A stretch of 64,000 nucleotides of DNA from Cryptomeria japonica (taxonomy: Eukaryota > Streptophyta > Pinopsida > Cupressales > Cupressaceae), in assembly GCF_030272615.1 (NCBI RefSeq), contig NC_081413.1, forward strand, positions 558,905,945 through 558,969,944. Direction: 5' to 3'. The stretch's first letter is position 1, and each line of letters starts with the position of its first letter. The notes under the pieces were generated by a model. That model did no database searches, had not been told where the DNA came from, and saw only the letters and a program-made list of their open reading frames with translations. Of the stretch, positions 43,301 through 50,280 are shown piece after piece. The translations under genes and the position numbers were made by a program.

Positions 43301-43552
43301 CTGTTCGTGCGATTGTGTAGAGGGCGTTGGCTGTATTTGTATATAAAGGGAATCGAGTAAGCCGGCCATCGTTTACTGGATGGAGAGAACAAACAAACAA
43401 ATTAAAATGAATATGAATATCAGTATAGAATAGGAAAGAATAAAAAATTTACCTTGAAATCTGGTTCTAACAACATCGAGGGGATGAAGCGCAGCAACAG
43501 TAGTAAAACCGGCGATTGCCCCAGCCGTGGCATTCTCCCATTGCCATTGCAT
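10244..43552 (-). CDS. FOLT1: Folate transporter 1-like mitochondrial carrier, 5' part of gene (4 exons, 3' end outside window)
   Basis: The product belongs to the mitochondrial carrier family, whose members have six membrane helices in three repeats. Plant FOLT1 is known to move folate across the chloroplast envelope. Four exons join in frame: 43552-43453, 43375-43299, 32651-32575 and 10337-10244. Together they encode about residues 1-116 of a family of roughly 300. Exon 1 reads MQWQWENATAGAIAGF and holds the first carrier signature PLDVVR (P-x-D-x-x-R). The exon 2/3 junction makes EGLRGLYSGFFPAVLG, and exon 4 contains HLASAAEAG, where repeat 2 begins. Introns are GT-AG: 77 bp, 10,647 bp, 22,237 bp, and a fourth running more than 10.2 kb off the left edge. 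No exon 5 was found in 1-10243. All exons lack stops, so the gene looks intact. Similarity to Arabidopsis FOLT1 is from memory of the family, not from a search. Confidence 0.9.
12185..12405 (+). repeat. Dispersed repeat, copy 2 (partner at 55-245)
   Basis: This is a diverged second copy of the T-rich segment at 55-245, in the same orientation. It lies in intron 3 of the folate-transporter gene. Confidence 0.5.
15300..17366 (+). mobile_element. Gypsy-type solo LTR, 2.07 kb, inserted in copia integrase
   Basis: It starts TGTAATGTCCCCTTCTC and ends GGGGTGGTTGTTACA, giving a TGTAA...TTACA inverted end pair. The flanks TTAAT (15295-15299) and ATAAT (17367-17371) are a target duplication with one mismatch. 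Joining the flanks restores the copia integrase frame. A promoter-like CTCTATAAAAG lies near 15865. No primer-binding site follows. Small open frames inside are not supported as genes. Confidence 0.75.
17806..17877 (+). other. tRNA-like module in TRIM 5' LTR
   Basis: This 72-nt stretch folds like a tRNA. The acceptor arm GGGCCAG pairs with ATGGTCC at six of seven positions, with discriminator A. The D arm is GCTC/GAGC. The T arm is CTAGG/CCTAG around TTCGAGT. The anticodon arm is poor: only TCCA/TGGA pair, around an 8-nt loop without U33. It therefore looks like a decayed or co-opted tRNA rather than a working tRNA gene. No isotype can be named. Confidence 0.85.
17813..17867 (+). promoter_or_regulatory. 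Pol III type-2 internal promoter (A and B boxes) in TRIM LTR
   Basis: The A box TAGCTCAGTGG (17813-17823) and B box GGTTCGAGTCC (17857-17867) match the tRNA promoter consensus at every fixed position. Both are repeated at 18013-18023 and 18057-18067 in the 3' LTR. A transcript starting near 17806 would cover the rest of the LTR, the primer-binding site and the 3' LTR. Transcription is inferred from the boxes only. Confidence 0.8.
17888..17904 (+). other. TRIM primer-binding site (initiator Met tRNA)
   Basis: TGGTATCAGAGCCAAGT directly abuts the 5' LTR with no gap. It complements the 3' end of plant initiator Met tRNA at 16 of 17 positions. This is the standard plant retrotransposon primer. 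Confidence 0.93.
17942..17951 (+). other. TRIM polypurine tract
   Basis: GAAGGGGGGG lies one base upstream of the 3' LTR, where plus-strand priming is expected. The short inverted repeat CCACAC/GTGTGG just before it (17923-17939) could fold. Confidence 0.85.
17953..18087 (+). repeat. TRIM 3' LTR
   Basis: The same length as the 5' LTR and 97% identical to it by direct count (4 mismatches, no indel). It directly follows the polypurine tract and is followed by the duplicated CTAAC. Confidence 0.95.
18006..18077 (+). other. tRNA-like module in TRIM 3' LTR
   Basis: The second copy of the module, exactly 200 bp downstream. The D arm, T arm and acceptor are unchanged; the loop reads GCAGCTTA instead of GCAGCGTA. 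Both Pol III boxes are intact. Confidence 0.85.
18336..19422 (+). repeat. LARD-like element 5' LTR
   Basis: The 1087-bp LTR starts TGTATTGTCCCCAC and ends GCGGACTTTACA. It contains the boxes GAGATATAAATGG near 18500 and GAGATATAAAGGAAAGG near 18730; the second is a likely TATA promoter. Confidence 0.9.
19425..19437 (+). other. Primer-binding site of LARD-like element
   Basis: TGGTATCAAAGCC lies two bases after the 5' LTR. It differs at one position from the initiator-Met complement TGGTATCAGAGCC. Confidence 0.88.
19500..20560 (+). repeat. Degenerate minisatellite filling the LARD-like interior
   Basis: Variants of TACTTCATG, GCCTTATGTG and TATTCATGTG alternate through about 1 kb with a loose period of about 30-45 bp. 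No gag or pol similarity is visible. Small open frames rich in Cys, Met, Tyr and His come from the repeat and are not genes. Confidence 0.8.
20875..22002 (+). repeat. LARD-like element 3' LTR
   Basis: The 1128-bp LTR begins TGTAATCTCCCCAC after the purine-rich TTTCGGGAAGGGA. It is longer than the 5' copy by small insertions, including a 16-bp tandem duplication of TCAGTATTTAAGAAGA at 21569-21600. Confidence 0.9.
22855..23520 (+). repeat. Tandem duplication, two units of about 334 bp
   Basis: Each unit begins GGTTGTTTT-AAAG then GAAGAAGTTGAGGCARCCATGT. It goes on through CTATGTACCTT, TTTATGGGC and TATGATTGAGTGA to AGATCTTCTAACTT. The purine-rich start next to CCATGTTA directly follows the copia pol relic, so the unit may be a duplicated polypurine tract plus LTR. 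That reading is inference. Confidence 0.7.
23889..24310 (+). repeat. Tandem duplication, period about 249 bp
   Basis: CTATCTTCCATTACAT, ATCCTTACTCCATTTGTTCT and the following ACATAACCA-TTTCTCTTCT recur at about 23889 and 24138 with moderate divergence. The array runs directly into the TG-rich block, whose first unit looks like a further derivative. Confidence 0.7.
24305..24740 (+). repeat. TG-rich compound minisatellite
   Basis: Long TGTGTG tracts are broken four times by a CACTTTTTGGGGAC-like punctuation box, at about 24310, 24400, 24500 and 24628. Open frames on both strands here (up to 162 codons) are simple-sequence products. A weaker TG-rich patch occurs at 25240-25350. Confidence 0.85.
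25737..26625 (+). mobile_element. Solo LTR, 889 bp
   Basis: It starts TGTCATAACCCCGCC and ends AAGAGGACATTACA. The flanks GTAAC (25732-25736) and GTTAC (26626-26630) form a target duplication with one mismatch. A TATA-like GAATATATAAGGCAGG lies near 25976. No primer-binding site or coding region adjoins it. Confidence 0.65.
28800..29140 (+). other. Proline-rich open stretch, not assigned
   Basis: An open frame of 112 codons carries RPPTPPPLPPPLSRTPSG, from C-rich DNA. A related C-rich segment with CCTCCCATCCCCCACTG lies near 31380. I see no domain, start context or neighbour to support a gene. It is probably a dispersed repeat. Confidence 0.3.
29451..30574 (-). mobile_element. Gypsy-type LTR, about 1.1 kb
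   Basis: On the minus strand it starts TGTCATGTCCCCTC, preceded by purine-rich GGACAAAGGGCCTAA like a polypurine tract. It carries a GAGATATAAGGAGAAGG promoter-like box near 29845 and ends CCCTTCA. TTGGCGCCATTATTGG follows, resembling the TGGCGCC primer-binding site of plant gypsy elements. Having both signals around one LTR is odd, so the end is tentative. No target duplication was found. Confidence 0.5.
32575..32651 (-). CDS. FOLT1: FOLT1-like exon 3
   Basis: After an ACAG acceptor the exon reads GLRGLYSGFFPAVLGSSLSW then GLYFF plus two bases, and stops at a GTAAGT donor. With the Glu ending exon 2 it restores the carrier consensus E-G-x(4)-Y-x-G followed by helix 2. Phase and length (77 nt) fit both neighbouring exons. 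It stands alone, with 10.6 kb of intron on one side and 22 kb on the other. Confidence 0.92.
35298..35484 (+). repeat. 5' LTR of TA...TA miniature element
   Basis: The 187-bp LTR carries CTCTATTTAAAGGAGC as a likely TATA promoter near 35404. It is followed directly by the primer-binding site. Confidence 0.93.
35485..35496 (+). other. Primer-binding site of TA...TA element
   Basis: TGGTATTAGAGC differs at one base from the initiator-Met complement and touches the LTR with no spacer. Confidence 0.88.
35830..36030 (+). repeat. Direct duplication of about 95 bp inside TA...TA element
   Basis: The block from GAGTCGTCGGATC through TTTAGATTCTTGGTGGGTTT to TTTTTTGAGTGCATC occurs twice in tandem, and a looser third version precedes it. 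This creates the repeated peptide DSWWVFESFFGLVS in a 191-codon open frame (35602-36177). I do not call that frame a gene. Confidence 0.8.
36172..36358 (+). repeat. 3' LTR of TA...TA miniature element
   Basis: The same length as the 5' LTR, with three substitutions (GTTTCC, ACATCGATT, TTTGCATC). It follows AAGGGAGGG and precedes the duplicated CATCC. Confidence 0.93.
36700..36860 (+). repeat. Three diverged hairpin units
   Basis: The first unit is a perfect inverted repeat, TAATAGGGA / TCCCTATTA around TTTTATT. Two weaker copies, AAGGGATTTTATTTCCCT and GGGGATTTTATTTCCCTATT, follow at intervals of about 65 bp. Each is embedded in an ACTTGTAA context. Confidence 0.75.
37484..37760 (+). repeat. 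Degenerate array, AGACTTTGAGCTGCT about every 60 bp
   Basis: The motif recurs at about 37482, 37541, 37604, 37667 and 37744, with spacings of 60-77 bp. The sequence between is AT-rich and less conserved. Confidence 0.65.
38697..38838 (+). repeat. GC-rich hairpin minisatellite, six units of about 24 bp
   Basis: Units alternate between CGCTGCCCCTCGACCCCG and CGCTGCCCCAGACCCCG. Each contains GGGGCGCTGCCCC or a close variant, a 5-bp stem with a 3-nt loop. The GC content is far above the surrounding sequence. A 158-codon open frame across it (38465-38941) owes its length to the array. Confidence 0.85.
38900..39510 (+). pseudogene. Gypsy-type internal 3' end with coiled-coil coding relic
   Basis: A frame around 39120-39410 reads NLEYVLAGHEVALVDAERAR then TLELDAGRAARVAIEDKLAR and VEAEIEK. 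This is a helical, charged sequence like the C-terminal coiled coils some gypsy polyproteins carry. One stop and a later shift break it. A polypurine tract TTTTGGGGGGGATGA ends the region at the LTR. Confidence 0.55.
39511..39782 (+). repeat. Gypsy-type 3' LTR, 272 bp
   Basis: It starts TGTTGGCGGCAATATTG right after a polypurine tract and ends GAGGGTAAACA. TTTATATAC near 39634 is a likely TATA box downstream of a GC-rich block. The matching 5' LTR was not found, so the element is 5' truncated or split. Confidence 0.7.
40190..40617 (+). repeat. LTR fragment related to the LARD-like element
   Basis: GTGCAATATGTATGACAGTC and the following ATTCATAATACATGA match the LTRs at 18336 and 20875. The end, AGTAGTGGACATTACA, corresponds to AGTAGCGGACTTTACA there. 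The middle differs, so it is a relative or 5'-truncated LTR. The section 39783-40190 between it and the gypsy LTR shows nothing recognisable. Confidence 0.7.
41070..41800 (+). pseudogene. Ty3/gypsy gag-protease relic
   Basis: Reading starts near YDGDINSHLRRPI, and AHAHYLEVYITPSS fits the end of capsid. A zinc knuckle CDHCDKGNHAIGS follows, whose last Cys is replaced by a stop. Protease-like VDALFESHSQANIISQILVG comes next, with the active-site D-S/T-G changed to E-S-H. LALSFVDEVVADAFPLNVCG matches the following gypsy segment. Stops, shifts and the lost catalytic Asp show it is dead. It lies in intron 2 of the host gene, antisense. Confidence 0.75.
43299..43375 (-). CDS. FOLT1: FOLT1-like exon 2
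   Basis: After a CAG acceptor the exon completes the split Val codon and reads VNDGRLTRFPLYTNTANAL, then YTIARTE. It ends exactly on a Glu codon before GTGAGA. This is the matrix-side loop of carrier repeat 1. The VNDGR start matches FOLT1. The intron before it is only 77 bp, against more than 10 kb for the next ones. Confidence 0.92.
43453..43552 (-). CDS. FOLT1: FOLT1-like exon 1
   Basis: The ATG at 43552 sits in purine context (AGG before ATG). It begins MQWQWENATAG, which lines up with the start of plant FOLT1. The exon has 33 codons plus one base and ends in a GTAAAT donor. An in-frame TTG seven codons upstream was not used because the family starts near the WQWEN motif. The exon carries helix 1 and the P-x-D-x-x-R signature HPLDVVRTRFQ. 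Confidence 0.92.
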
Positions 43553-43599
43553 CCTCCCCTTGCTCCACTCCAAGGTCCAAACAAACCTTTCGCCAAATT

Positions 43600-44400
43600 T
43601 TAAGTTTCTCTGGATTTCTTCTTCAAATCTTTGGATGCCCGCCTTTAGGTTGGAAACTTACATTTACAAAAAGCGAGGCATTTTAATTGAATATACTTCA
43701 CTAGCTAGCAAGGAGTTAGAGACTTCAACGGGGAGAAATATATAAATATAGATAGAGAAAAAATATATTTATATTTATATAGGGAAAACACATGCATGAA
43801 GCTATAAATAGTCTATGGGACATTCAACTATATTGTATTGATCTTTTACATTTCAGTGCTGTTATTTTTTTTCAAGATAAGCATTCTATCTTATTAATGG
43901 CTTTTTTATTGAATAAATTGTGTCAAAAAACAATTATCATTAAATTGTCATGCTTGTCTCCAATGTCTTTGAAGGTATTACATCTATAATATAAAAAAAT
44001 AAAAAATATTATACTATCCATGTATTACAAAAAGTATAGTCTCTTTCTTCCTATGCTTCTTTAGGTATTTTCCACCTCCCCATTTCACATCGAAGTTGAT
44101 GAGCGAGACATTAATTGAGTAATAAGAATCTTGGTCCTCCACACAATATCAATTGTTATGTACGCTTTTTATTGATGGTCACATGTAGGATTGAACGCTT
44201 CAAGATAATACTTATTTTTTCTCTTTGGCACTTTACCCTATGTATGCCTATGGAACTTTATCTAAAACAAAATATTTTATATCTTTGTTATTTGTAGGAC
44301 AGGCATTCAAATAAATATTTCATTTTCTCATCCATTTGTTATTTTGTTTCATCCATGAACTTTTGTGTTTTCTCATGATGTCACTGAAAACAATGTTAGG
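43600..44400. other. Region upstream of the FOLT1-like gene, nothing certain
   Basis: The 5' UTR and promoter of the minus-strand host gene must begin here. AT-rich stretches near 43740-43780 contain several TATATTTATA-like strings, so no single TATA box can be chosen. No other gene or clear repeat is seen. Confidence 0.4.
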
Positions 44401-44409
44401 CCACTTACT

Positions 44410-47035
44410 AGCTTCCATTAGTTCATTTTTTTTAAATAACTTACGAGACACACCATTGCAATTGCTTTAATAGACATGTGTCTTATTTCACTTAGCATAA
44501 TCTCATAGGAAATTGAACCTTTTGTTGTGTTTTTGAACTCTCTCAATTCGTTTCCACTTAGAGTTTGGAGTATTACTAGCCAACAATTCACACCCTTAGA
44601 GCACCACAAGAAGCACTGAAATCCCAAAAATAATTTGAATGGTTTTCTAATCTCATAACTCTGCCTCTTGCATCTATTTTGGAGAGTTTGTAAAGCTTTC
44701 CAACCTCCCAAATTCCTCTTTTTCTATAGCCCTCCCACCTAAGCTTGTTGTTGAAGTTAATCCCAAGGTATTTGTACTCAATTACTATTTCAAGAGTGTT
44801 GCCTTTGAAGTAGAACCTATGTTGGTTGTGTTTTCTACTATTGGAGAAAATCATGATTTTGGTCTAGCCATTATTAACTTGCATCCCCATTGTTTTGCAA
44901 AAATGCTCAACGCCATTAAATTTTCTTGCAACCTATGAGTTGATTTAGCAATTAAAAAAATGTCATTCACATATTAAAAAAGCTTGATCACAAACTCTCC
45001 CAAAAGGACATTGTCTCCCCCTTGCCAATTTAACTATTCTTCAAGCTTGTCAATATATAAACCAAAGAGAGTAGGAGTTACAAGGCACCCCTGCTTGACC
45101 TCAATGTCACTCATAAAACTTTATAAATCTTTTTGAAGTTCTAAATTTGACTTTAACCTCGTCATAAATCATATGAACAATCAATCTTAAATGCAAAGGA
45201 ATTCCAAGTTCCTCCATTGTACAACATAGCTTATCCCTAAGGATTGTGTCAAAAGCCTTTTTGAAGTCAACAAAATAATAAAAAGTATCTTCTCAGTATG
45301 CACAAAAATTTTCAATGATGTGAATCAAAGTGATTCAATGATCAATTGTAGAGTGCTTGAGCCTAAAATATACTTGACCTTTTGCTCGTTTTTTTTTTCT
45401 TTTTGCTTGTTTTCAACCATACTATCAAAAAGTTTCACAAATAAGGGATTAATCATTATGGTCCTATAATTGGAAAGGTTGTTAACATTGCGACTCTTAA
45501 AAAGAGGTATTGTTAGGTTAATTATCCAATCTCTTAGGAACCCTTGCAAAATGATGTTATTGAAAATTCTTATAATGTGAGACATGAGAGTTCTAATCCC
45601 CCGTTTTAGAAACTCCACTTGAAGCTCAACTAAGTCCTATGCTTTTTCATCCCCCAAATTTTTAATGTTAATCTCAACCTCATGTAAGGTGAAAATCTGT
45701 GTAGAGGTATTTACCAAGAGATGGGGGCCACTTTTGATTTCTTCTCATAAAGTTTTATTACATATTCAAACCACTGACTAGCTGAAATTCTATTTTCAAT
45801 TTGCTTCTTTCTTGTTGAAGCTTCTTCCAAAAAAGCTTTGAGTTATTCTTTCCAAGGTCTACATTAACTCTTCTTCACCTTGTGCTCATGAAATCAACTT
45901 TTTTTCTTTTCAAAATATGCTTGTACAACTTAATATTTATCTTCTACTTGAATCTTTCAAGCATCTCCTTTCAATTTTCTATCTTCATCAACACAAGCAT
46001 TAACTAGAAAGCAATTAGTTTTTGTTTTTTTTGTTTTTTTTTTTTCTCTATTGTATTTCCCAAGAGCTCCTTGAATTATATGTATTTTAAACTCATAATT
46101 GTTGAGGCCTTGTAGATGAATTTTCTCATTTTTAATTAACCCCTCTAAGGATGCCTTGTAGTTCAAACATTTTTCTTGTGTCAAAGAATCATATCCTTTG
46201 CAAGAGATTGTCAAGGATATTGAGTTTTCTTACCAAGTTGCCCCCTCTCATGCCAAGATAACCTTAAGTAAATTGGACTATGATTTGATTTTAAATCTGA
46301 AACATTCTCACCAATCATAACATCATTTATCCTTTAAGTCAAGCTTTGCAAGCAAATTGCATAATCAATGACACTTGCTCTATTGTATGTATTGCATGTA
46401 AAATTTCTAGACTTCTTCCATTCATCTCGGCCTATACAAATAATTAAGTTGAAGGCACAACGCAAAGAAAGCAATTCCTCCCCAAAGTGGCTACTAACTT
46501 TTTAGTCTCATGAACATCTTATCGAATTTATGTGAGCCAAATGGAGCCACAATCCTCTTTGCAACAAAGAATGCTAGCTTGATCATTTGAAATCCTAACA
46601 TTAAAATCTCCTCCTAAGAAAACTTCTTCGTGTTGAGAGTACATTGCAATGTCCTTTTTGAAAGTTGCAAAAGGGTCTTTGTTGTCTAGCCCATTGTTTT
46701 GTAAGTTTTTGAGACTTGTGGAGTAAAATAAAACATTGTAATTCTTATGTCATTTTCGTTTTTTATAACTTTAAACCATATATATTGTTTGCCTATGTCT
46801 TCTCTTTCTAGTTGAATGATATATCCGTCTTTTTCTTTCACTAAGACCATTATACCATGACAACCTTTTCCATTCTTCTTTGCCTTATTCCAAGCTACTA
46901 ACTCCATGTAACCTTCAAACATAGGAATCTTACAACTTTATGCTCATGAGTTTATATGAGACAAATTGTATCTCTACCTTCTACAATAGGTCATAACCTA
47001 GGTCCCCTCCTCCACATATACCTTCTATAGTTCCA
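44410..47035 (-). pseudogene. LINE relic of a non-L1 type (endonuclease and reverse transcriptase)
   Basis: From right to left on the minus strand: endonuclease pieces (GCHGIMVLVKEKDGY; LGGDFNVRI near 46600), a linker (MTISCKGYDSL...), then reverse transcriptase. RT pieces are LRDWIINLTIPLFKS, NLSNYRTIMINPLFVKLFDS, motif A VDFKKAFDTI near 45250, motif B QGCLVTPTLFGLYIDKLEE near 45070, motif C YVNDIFLIAKS near 44955, and YKYLGINFNNKLRW near 44760. The QGC-x-x-x-PTLF box differs from the RQGDP box of the L1 elements nearby, so this is another LINE clade. YVND instead of YADD, plus many stops, mean it is dead. Confidence 0.85.
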
Positions 47036-48234
47036 ACAAGTGTAGATAGTGTTGCACTTACTACAAAATAAAAACAAAGAATTTTTGTGCTAAATAAAAA
47101 CAATAGTGCTTAAGTAAACAATAAAATTTAGTTTGTAATAGAAATTGCTTTGTTTATAATATTTTAAAAATTTAATCAAGTTTTATTGTTCTAATCTTAA
47201 TATTAACTAAATCAAGAAGTGTCACGTATCGACGAGTACTTGTCTTTGCAGTATCGAAATAAAAGTAGTTCTTATTGATATAGAGGGAGGTAAAGAATTT
47301 ATGGTGTAGTTGATAGATGAGTTGGCATGACAGTAAAAGTTGTAGATGTGCATTAAAATTTGACTTTGTGAAACTGAGAATTCTTGAATATTGTGTCTAT
47401 CTAATTGATTAGTTGTTTGATTAAATAATTAATTGGCATAATAATTTATTTTGCGATATTTAGTAATAATTGTTAAATTTGTAATATTTTATTTGATGAC
47501 ATTATTTTTAGAGCAATTGTAATTGTAAATATTAGTTGAATAATATATTATGTGGTATGAAAGTGAGTTTTGAAAGGTAGGTGTTGAGCCTACGAGGACA
47601 TACAAAAACTATTTTGAATGGAAGTGAAATTGAAAAGTATCAAGTTGTTTTGAGTTGACATAATTGAAGACGTATCTAAATGGATACCAAGAAAATATAA
47701 TCATGCAAAGATTTGGCCATTTAGAAGAAGTTTAATTGGGAAGATATAACAAATATAATTATAAGGAATTTGATATGAACAAATTAGTATTATGTGAGAA
47801 ACCATTGAAATTTTGTAATGAAACAATTAACAATCACAAGCAATAATACAAATATTATGTTAGCTTATTATATGCATTGTTTGTTGACAAAACTAATTTT
47901 GAAAAATAAACAAAATGATAATTACATAATAACAATTATATGTGACATCGTAAATATGATTGGCAATCAATTTGTCCTTGCAATTACAAGGAGAATAATA
48001 CATGTTTAATTGGTCAATTTTAACTCTATTGAATACATCAAAAGAAGAATTAGAATGAAACGATACCTTGACTTCAACAATAAAAGTTGTCTATGTGCAA
48101 CATCAATTACTCAATCTCATCAACCATTTATGCCTTATCATAAGAAACAAATTAATAACTCCAATTATAATAATGAAAAAAAAATTGCTTTGAATGCGAC
48201 AAAAGGCTCTTTTGCACAATAAAAAACATGCTCC

Positions 48235-50280
48235 TAGTGTAAACTTAGCACAAAGATCCAATGGCAAAAATGGCTTCCTGCAAAGGAAACCAAATGCAAG
48301 AAAGATAGCTCCAAGGGAAAACTGTATGCCTATAACTCGCCCTTGCATAACTATAGGAGCCAACTAGATTTCAATAGGGCCGATTGAAAAGAATGGTAGG
48401 TTTGTCAAGTCAAGCAGAAATCCAAAACCCCAATTTGGCAATCCAGGGAAAGCCTACAGACCTTCAAACTGCACGAAGTCCAATGAGTATTGCCCTCAAT
48501 GGGAGATGGGTCGATAAATGTGGAAACAGGGCGGCGGCCAATTTGTCCAGTAGGAATTTCAATGACAAAATACCTGCATGAAGGGAAGGAAAGGCCACCC
48601 AACCAATGCAAACAACTACTAAGAACAGATGGCAATTGGTCAAATCCAAAAGAATAAGGAAACTAGAAAGGAAATTTTGCAATTGGCCAAATGAGGTTTT
48701 TAGATGCAAGAATTTCAAGGCTAATAATTGAACAGGCACATTTACTAACCCTAAATTTCAAGTAGAACATAGAACAAATGTTGGGGAGTATAATAGATTT
48801 CATGTCCCAAGAAAAAACCAGGATAGCGAGAGGAAAATTCCAAATTTTGATCATTCGGTTGTTAACAATTTTTGGTCGGGCTCGAACCGTAAAGGAAAAT
48901 CTGGCATTCTTAGGGGTCAGAGTTCAAACGTTCATCATACCAGGAATGGTTCTAAGAACGGACCGGTCAAGAAGGAAAAACTCAAAATTGGTGACTACAA
49001 GGCGTTTGTGGTAAATAACAGGATAATAGAAGATAGATGGAACCAATGACACAAAGGTGGATTATTTGCAAAATGGACCAGCTCGAGGAAATCGGCTTCA
49101 CAAATCATGAACCGGTGGAATTCGGCATTCCCCAACTAGGTAAGTATTTCAATCCTTCCTAATAACTTTTTATTTATGATTTGCAAAAATGAATCTCTAA
49201 AGGTAGAATTTCTCTTTGGTAAACCTATTTTCTATGAAGGTTATAGTTTCTTATTAATCCAATAAATTGTGAAATCAAATACACCCCTAAATGGATTAGA
49301 ATTTTGTGTGTCCCCATGGACCTAATACAGTTTGATACCCTAGTGGAGATAGGGAATACCCTTGGGTCCTTCGTTGGTGTATAGGAGAATTTTTTTAACT
49401 GCATTGAGGTTAGAATCTTACTTAACATTAGTACATATTCAAAAATTTTAGAGCTTTTGGAACTCATAACAGGACAACAGACTTACTATTTTAGGGCAGA
49501 ATTCCATGAGGGGCCGATAACAGGTAATATTGTCACTAAAGAAGACAAAGTGGCCTAGAAAATGGAAGTCTGCATTACAAACACTCCACAAATAAAAGGA
49601 GTCAACATCACTCGCAATTAGGAGAAAGGGGGTTTTATTATTGAAAATCTAATCCCAAAGGATACAGATAAAATATAAAGGTAACCACCTTTGTCGAGGA
49701 GGTAGAATTATATCAGTTTGATGGAGCTTTAGAGAAGAGCCCGAAAAAAATTCAAGTTTCTAATTATCAGAGCAAGTCGGATAGGGGAATGGTTGTTGAG
49801 ATAGAGAATATCCAAGAGAAGGATGAGCCTTGAGTTATTATAGAGGAAGGATAAATTAAGGAAACTAAATAAGAATAGATTCCAGCATAATTGGAAATAG
49901 TTTATAATATGTTGGGCACCAATAACGCCCCAAAGGCAGAATCAGAATCGAAAGATGAGGATAGCATATAAATTGCTAATGAGAATCAAAGATTGATTAA
50001 GGAAATCTCGGAGATAGATGTTAGGGAAAGAGAGGAGATGGAGGCAAAGATTCTAGATGATTCCCCCAAGCTCCGAGGTACTTCTGAGAAGGGGATGAAA
50101 TTAGTTTTGGATCTGAATTTCCCCAATAAAGAAACCCCAGACTACGAGAAATCTGCAAGGAGAAGAGGTAGAAAATCCCTAAATGAACTTAGGGATATGG
50201 CTAGGGAAGCTGAAGGTCAAGCCAAAATCACAACCTTATTACATCATCATGGAATGTTAGGTCTTCCCAAGGATCAATGA
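48235..50280 (+). pseudogene. L1 ORF1 relic (DUF4283-type)
   Basis: Basic, Asn-rich sequence from about 48240 leads to MDQLEEIGFTNHEPVEFGIP near 49070. A DUF4283-like stretch follows (PKWIRILCVPMDLIQF, EIGNTLGSFVGV near 49340). From 49993 an open 95-codon tail ends in RRRGRKSLNELRDMAREAEG. Earlier parts have stops. The last codons overlap the start of ORF2 as ATGA at 50277-50280. ORF1 proteins of plant L1s bind the element RNA. Confidence 0.7.

Noticed and set aside
47818..48222. Two consecutive small plus-strand ORFs (63 and 70 codons)
   Set aside because: The AT-rich, Asn/Ile/Lys-rich composition is what random AT-rich DNA gives. No domain and no conserved neighbour.
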